Shown here: positions 15,389 to 18,982 of the stretch, piece after piece
Layout of the letters: every line of letters begins with the position of its first letter
Numbering within the stretch: position 1 is the first letter of the stretch
NCBI GenBank assembly: GCA_017472115.1
Contig: JAFUQW010000062.1
Span: 1-18,982 of the forward strand
Source: Bacteroidales bacterium
GTDB taxonomy: Bacteria; Bacteroidota; Bacteroidia; Bacteroidales; UBA932
Direction: 5' to 3'
Length of the DNA stretch: 18,982 bases
Program-made: the position numbers and the translations under genes
Notes under the pieces: generated by a model
Databases searched by the model: none
What the model was told of the DNA's origin: nothing
Seen by the model: only the letters and a program-made list of their open reading frames with translations

Positions 15389-15440
15389 GTCATCCTGAGC
15401 CTTCATCCCTGAGCGGAGTCGAAGGGGTAGCGAAGGAGAC
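15389..15440 (+). repeat. Longer variant of the dispersed hairpin repeat
   Basis: It begins GTCATCCTGAGC like the copies in the gcv region and ends GCGAAGGAGAC, with a longer middle containing CCTGAGCGGAGTCGAAGG. The outer TCCT/AGGA pairing is retained. It lies downstream of the kinase gene. Confidence 0.6.
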
Positions 15441-15442
15441 AG

Positions 15443-15467
15443 TGAAACAGAATCATTTCCTGTTTCA
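15443..15467 (-). terminator. Possible terminator of the histidine kinase operon
   Basis: TGAAACAG (15443-15450) pairs perfectly with CTGTTTCA (15460-15467) around nine bases; the stem overlaps the kinase stop codon. There is no clear T-run on the minus strand, so the function is uncertain. Confidence 0.35.
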
Positions 15468-16718
15468 TCGGAAGTATAGAGTGAACACTGTGGACTGGAG
15501 ATCGCTGCGGGTAAGACGGAGTGTGCCGTTATGCAGGCGCATTATCTGGCGGGAGAGACTGAGGCCTATGCCTGTGCCTTCCTGCTTTGTGGTGTAGAAC
15601 GGTACGAAGATCTCTTCCTGACTTTCCTTGCTGATCGGGCGTCCGTTGTTGATGACGTGTATGATCACATTCTCTGCAAGGTCCATCTCCGCCACGATTT
15701 CTACGTATGTCGCCGAGGCCTGGATGGCATTCTTGACAAGATTGACGAGAATCTGCGAAATCTGTCCCTCATCGGCATAGAGAAGTATATCTTCTGCCTT
15801 TTCTGTGAATTCAAGTCTGACTCCTTGCTCCTCCGCCTGCTGTCCGGCAAGCTGGATGACTCTTTCCATCAGCTCCCTCACGAGGAAGGCCTTCCGTACC
15901 GGTGCCGCCACTCGGGTCAGGTTGCGGTAAGAGTCAACGAATTTGATCAGACCTTTAGAGGACTGCGATATGGTTTCGAGTCCGCTTCTAATGGTGGAGT
16001 TGTATTCCGAGTCGTAGCTGTTGCCGATATATTCCGACAACGTATCGCTTAATGAAGCGATAGGGGTTACCGTATTCATGATTTCATGGGTAAGGACTCT
16101 GATGAGCTTTGTCCACGATTCCTGCTCGTTTTCAGCCATCTCGTTGCTGATGTCGTTGAATGCCACTACCTTCACGGCTTTCCCGCCTATGCTTGCCGAT
16201 GATGCAGTGAGTGATATCCTCTTCTGCCCGCTTTCATTGTAGTATTCAGCCCTCTCCTCGCGATTGTCCGACACATTGCGGAATGCCTCCTCCAATGCCG
16301 GACTTATCGTCCGCAGCTGGCGTATATGGCCGAATGTGGCAAGTCCTAAAAGGTTGAGTGCCGTGGAGTTGCAATATATGACTCTACCCTCATGTATGGA
16401 TGGAGCTTCCTTGTCTGATTCGATCACTACGACACCTGTCTGGACGTGGTCAAGCATCTGTCCGTAGAACCTCTCCTGTTCCATGATCTCATGCCTTTCC
16501 TTGTCAAATATGTTTCTAAGACGATTGAGGGTGCGGTTGAATTTCCTGCCGAACACTCTGTTTTCGTCGAATCTGAAGTTAAGTTCCTTGTCCTCGAGAG
16601 CATCCAGCATATAGCTGACCTTTCTGCGGGTCTTCCTGGAGGTCAGCAAGGCAGTCACAACGGCTGTCAGAACAATTGCAGCGGTCAGTATCAGTATATG
16701 ATGGATGTAAGTCATCAT
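15465..16718 (-). CDS. Sensor histidine kinase (NtrB/NtrY-like)
   Basis: A 417-residue kinase with one membrane helix at about residues 8-26. A short linker is followed by a PAS-like domain at about 85-195 (QMLDHVQTGVVVIESD to VVAFNDIS). The phospho-accepting H211 is in LTHEIMNTVTPIASL. The HATPase domain has the N-box N330 (NLVKNAIQA), the G1 region VINNGRP and the G2 motif GTGIGLSLS at 381-389. With a single helix and no periplasmic domain, the signal is probably sensed in the membrane or cytoplasm. Its start overlaps the regulator stop as ATGA, so the pair is translationally coupled. It should phosphorylate the adjacent NtrC-type regulator. Confidence 0.92.
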   Translation of the reverse strand: MMTYIHHILILTAAIVLTAVVTALLTSRKTRRKVSYMLDALEDKELNFRFDENRVFGRKFNRTLNRLRNIFDKERHEIMEQERFYGQMLDHVQTGVVVIESDKEAPSIHEGRVIYCNSTALNLLGLATFGHIRQLRTISPALEEAFRNVSDNREERAEYYNESGQKRISLTASSASIGGKAVKVVAFNDISNEMAENEQESWTKLIRVLTHEIMNTVTPIASLSDTLSEYIGNSYDSEYNSTIRSGLETISQSSKGLIKFVDSYRNLTRVAAPVRKAFLVRELMERVIQLAGQQAEEQGVRLEFTEKAEDILLYADEGQISQILVNLVKNAIQASATYVEIVAEMDLAENVIIHVINNGRPISKESQEEIFVPFYTTKQEGTGIGLSLSRQIMRLHNGTLRLTRSDLQSTVFTLYFR

Positions 16719-18070
16719 ATGTTATATTTCTTCAGCTTCGAATATAAGGTAGGTCTGCTGATATCGAGCGATTTCGCCACCATCGACAGATTGCCGCCGA
16801 ATCTGGCCATTGCCGCTCTGATAGCCTTTTCCTCCGCCATTTCAAGAGTCTCTTCGCCGGATCCGGCAGCAATTTCCGCTGTACTGGCAGGGGAGAGCTG
16901 CAGGTCAGAAGCTTCAAGCACAGACCCTTCGGAGAGAATCACAGCCTTTTCGATGCAGTTCTGCAGTTCCCTTATGTTGCCGCTCCAGCGCTGCTGCTTC
17001 AGCAGAAGTGTTGCTTCGTCAGTCAGTCCGGTCACTTCGCGGTGGTATCTTGCAGCATATTTCGCTATGAACATTTCTGCGAGCGGCAGGATCTCGTCTG
17101 TCCTTTCGCGGAGAGCCGGAAGATGAAGATGCATGGTGTTTATGCGGTAATAAAGGTCCTCGCGGAAACTTCCTTCGCGTACCATCTTTTCAAGATCCTT
17201 GTTGGTCGCGCAGATCAGCCTTATGTCAACCGGTATCGGCCTGTTGTCTCCGACACGTACTATCGACCTGTTCTGCAGGGCGCGGAGAAGCTTCATCTGC
17301 AGGTGAAGAGGAATGTTGCCTATCTCGTCGAGGAAGAGCGTGCCGCCGTCGGCTTCCTGGAATTTGCCGATGTGGTCTGAATGGGCATCTGTGAAGGCCC
17401 CCTTGACATGTCCGAAAAGCTCGCTTTCGAACAGTGTCTCAGTGAGTGCACCTGCATCGACGCAGACCATCGGCCTTAAAGAGCGCTCCGAAAGCCTGTG
17501 TATCTCGCGGGCAAGGACATCCTTTCCTGTTCCGTTCTCTCCGGTTATCAGCACGGATGCATCTGTCGGAGCTATCTTCTCTACCGTTCTGTGCACATTA
17601 CCCATTGCAGCACCGCGTCCCCAATGCATCTTCTCGGAAGAATTGATCCCAGGCATCCCGGTTACCCCTCCGTTCTCTTTTATGCGGTGGCTGTATGCGG
17701 CCTTGAGAGTCTCGATCAGCTTCTCATTTTCCCAAGGCTTAACTATGAAGTCAAAAGCCCCGCGCTTCATTCCCTCCACGGCAAGCGATATGTCTGCATA
17801 TGCGGTAAAAAGCACTACCTCCACATCGGGGCAGCGCTTTTTGATCTCTGAAAGCCAGTAGAGACCTTCGTTTCCGGTATTGATGTCTTTGTGAAAATTC
17901 ATGTCCAGCAGTACGACGTCCGGACGGAAGTCCCCAAGTCTGCTTACCAGCTCGTTAGGGGAGGGAATAAGTTCTACACCGGTGAAATGCATAGGCAGAA
18001 GCAGCTTAAGGGCTGCTCTTATTCCGCTGTTGTCATCGACAACCAGTATGTTTCCTTTGCTTTTTGCCAT
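16715..18070 (-). CDS. Sigma-54-dependent response regulator (NtrC family)
   Basis: A 451-residue transcription activator. The frame continues upstream to 18364, but the methionine at 18070 begins the receiver directly (MAKSKGNILVVDDNSG) and avoids overlap with the permease gene. Receiver: acidic pair D12/D13, phospho-site D56 in VVLLDMN, T89 in FTAYAD, K111 in IVKPW. AAA+ domain: Walker A GENGTGKD at 177-184, the sigma-54 contact loop GAFTDA at 224-229, Walker B LFLDE at 245-249. The C-terminal Fis-type helix-turn-helix (GGNLSMVAKSLDISRPTLYS) binds DNA. The intact GAFTDA loop implies activation of sigma-54 promoters, probably including the permease operon upstream, whose promoter lies outside the window. 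Confidence 0.95.
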   Translation of the reverse strand: MAKSKGNILVVDDNSGIRAALKLLLPMHFTGVELIPSPNELVSRLGDFRPDVVLLDMNFHKDINTGNEGLYWLSEIKKRCPDVEVVLFTAYADISLAVEGMKRGAFDFIVKPWENEKLIETLKAAYSHRIKENGGVTGMPGINSSEKMHWGRGAAMGNVHRTVEKIAPTDASVLITGENGTGKDVLAREIHRLSERSLRPMVCVDAGALTETLFESELFGHVKGAFTDAHSDHIGKFQEADGGTLFLDEIGNIPLHLQMKLLRALQNRSIVRVGDNRPIPVDIRLICATNKDLEKMVREGSFREDLYYRINTMHLHLPALRERTDEILPLAEMFIAKYAARYHREVTGLTDEATLLLKQQRWSGNIRELQNCIEKAVILSEGSVLEASDLQLSPASTAEIAAGSGEETLEMAEEKAIRAAMARFGGNLSMVAKSLDISRPTLYSKLKKYNI

Positions 18071-18105
18071 TTTCCTGTAAATTCTCTCAAAGATACAAAA
18101 AATTC

Positions 18106-18982
18106 TTATTCCTTCTTCAGTTCGGAAGCAGGATCCGTATTCATGAGCCTGACGGCCTGTGATGAGATGGATATTCCCACGATGATCAGGATTACTGCCA
18201 GGGCGCAGACATATATCCATGCTCCGTTCTCTATCCTTACCGGATATTTGTCGAGCCAATGTCTTATATAGAGCCATGATGCCGGTATGGCTAAGGCTGC
18301 TCCTGCGATTACCGGCCACAGGAAACCTGAGGTCATGTCTGTGAATATCTTCCTGCGTGAGCACCCGAAACTCTTCCTTATCGCCACATCCTTTGTCTGC
18401 ATCCGTGCATAGTAGCCGCTCAGGGCAATGATGGCCATCATTGTCATAAGTAAGCTGAGGATTGCAAATACACCGACCATAGCGAGTGTGCGTCTTTCCT
18501 CTCTATAGTTCTCTTCCACGAGGCTTGACAGACTATCGACCGACGGCTGCTGGTCCTGAGGCTTCAGGCCTATGTAAAGTTCCCTGATCTTATTAGCTGC
18601 TTCTTCCACATCACAATTGACTTTGACAAGGAAACGGTCATAATTCAGCGGCTCCCTTATCGTGAATGAATAGCCTGCAGAGGTCTCGGCGTCCTTCACA
18701 TTTCCCATCCGGAAGTCCTTGATGATCCCGTCGAACTGCGAGCCTTTTCCTTTTCCCGTGGTAATGTGATTATCCTTGATGTGAGGGAGAAGATTGTTGA
18801 CGGTAGTCTCGCAGAGATATTTCTTCCTTGCATCTCCGAATCGGTTGATGGTTGAAGTGCCATAATCCTCTATGATTTCCAGACCGAGAAGTCTGAAAGC
18901 TGTCTCGTCTCCATCATTCTGTTTGATGGAGACCATCTCGTCGTTCACCATCATCATCTGCATGGATGCGTACGGCCTTGTA
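18106..18982 (-). CDS. ABC transporter permease, FtsX/MacB type (C-terminal part)
   Basis: The gene runs off the right edge of the window; the frame remains open to 18982 and the methionine at 18963 is internal, so the true start is outside. The visible part shows a soluble extracytoplasmic segment, then membrane helices at LAMVGVFAILSLLMTMMAII, SGFLWPVIAGAALAIPASW and WIYVCALAVILIIVGISI. Between the first two is the conserved FtsX cytoplasmic signature DVAIRKSFGCSRRKIF, and the end DPASELKKE matches the usual NPA..LR.E tail. Such permeases work with an ATPase subunit in export of peptides or antibiotics, or in envelope processes, by mechanotransmission. It lies 35 bases upstream of the regulator, so the three genes form one operon. 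Confidence 0.88.
   Translation of the reverse strand, partial: TRPYASMQMMMVNDEMVSIKQNDGDETAFRLLGLEIIEDYGTSTINRFGDARKKYLCETTVNNLLPHIKDNHITTGKGKGSQFDGIIKDFRMGNVKDAETSAGYSFTIREPLNYDRFLVKVNCDVEEAANKIRELYIGLKPQDQQPSVDSLSSLVEENYREERRTLAMVGVFAILSLLMTMMAIIALSGYYARMQTKDVAIRKSFGCSRRKIFTDMTSGFLWPVIAGAALAIPASWLYIRHWLDKYPVRIENGAWIYVCALAVILIIVGISISSQAVRLMNTDPASELKKE

Larger units (their letters stand above)
15045..15464. other. Gene-free region rich in palindromic repeats
   Basis: No convincing gene is present. The left part (15074-15209) holds three palindromic units at a 51-base period. The right part holds a longer variant of the dispersed hairpin repeat (15389-15440) and a hairpin at the end of the kinase gene. 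An open frame at 15012-15302 (plus strand) is open only because the period is a multiple of three; it reads as a 17-residue repeat with FS.K..VS.EK spacing and is probably not a protein. Between 15210 and 15388 nothing recognisable is seen. Confidence 0.7.

Noticed and set aside
18071..18364. N-terminal extension of 98 residues on the response regulator
   Set aside because: It overlaps the permease coding region in another frame; the receiver domain starts immediately after the methionine at 18070.

Overview
The window looks like chromosomal DNA from a member of Bacteroidota, most likely an uncultured gut-type Bacteroidales (inference). Supporting signs are the S46 dipeptidyl-peptidase (a Bacteroidota periplasmic family), several exported proteins whose predicted cleavage is followed by Gln, an NtrC-type regulator and kinase beside an FtsX/MacB-type permease, mostly absent Shine-Dalgarno sites, and the dispersed hairpin repeat built around GAGCGAAGCGA.

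Layout. (1) Positions 1-4800, plus strand: the glycine cleavage system. The last codons of a probable gcvH are followed by gcvPA, gcvPB (split P-protein) and lpdA (L-protein). Between gcvPB and lpdA sits an AT-rich gene for a small GIY-YIG nuclease. It is bracketed by copies of a 28-bp hairpin repeat in opposite orientation, and another copy is built into the 3' end of gcvPA. (2) 4915-6018, plus strand: a lone lipoprotein GH53 endo-beta-1,4-galactanase. (3) 6100-6867, minus strand: an SDR oxidoreductase, convergent with GH53 across a bidirectional terminator. (4) 7230-14236, minus strand: a compact five-gene cluster transcribed as S46 peptidase (DPP11-like), transglutaminase-like C, transglutaminase-like B, NYN-domain nuclease, transglutaminase-like A, ending in a strong intrinsic terminator. 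The three transglutaminase-like proteins are secreted paralogs. Only A keeps the Cys-His-Asp triad: B has Cys-Gln-Glu and C has Ser-His-Asp. (5) 14313-15044, minus strand: a uracil-DNA-glycosylase-superfamily protein with two extra inserts. (6) 15045-15464: a 420-bp gene-free stretch with three palindromic units at an exact 51-bp period and a longer variant of the dispersed repeat. (7) 15465-18982, minus strand: an FtsX/MacB-type permease (cut by the window edge), a sigma-54-dependent response regulator and its histidine kinase, the last two sharing an ATGA overlap.

How the genes work together. The gcv genes and lpdA encode glycine decarboxylation to CO2, ammonia and methylene-THF. GH53 and the S46 peptidase point to envelope-level use of plant galactan and acidic peptides. 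The kinase and regulator probably control the permease operon beside them.

The main points for follow-up are the GIY-YIG gene with its hairpin repeat, the divergent transglutaminase triads in the peptidase/NYN operon, a cysteine-rich insert in GcvPB, and the 51-bp-period palindromes. All functional calls come from reading motifs; no database search was run.
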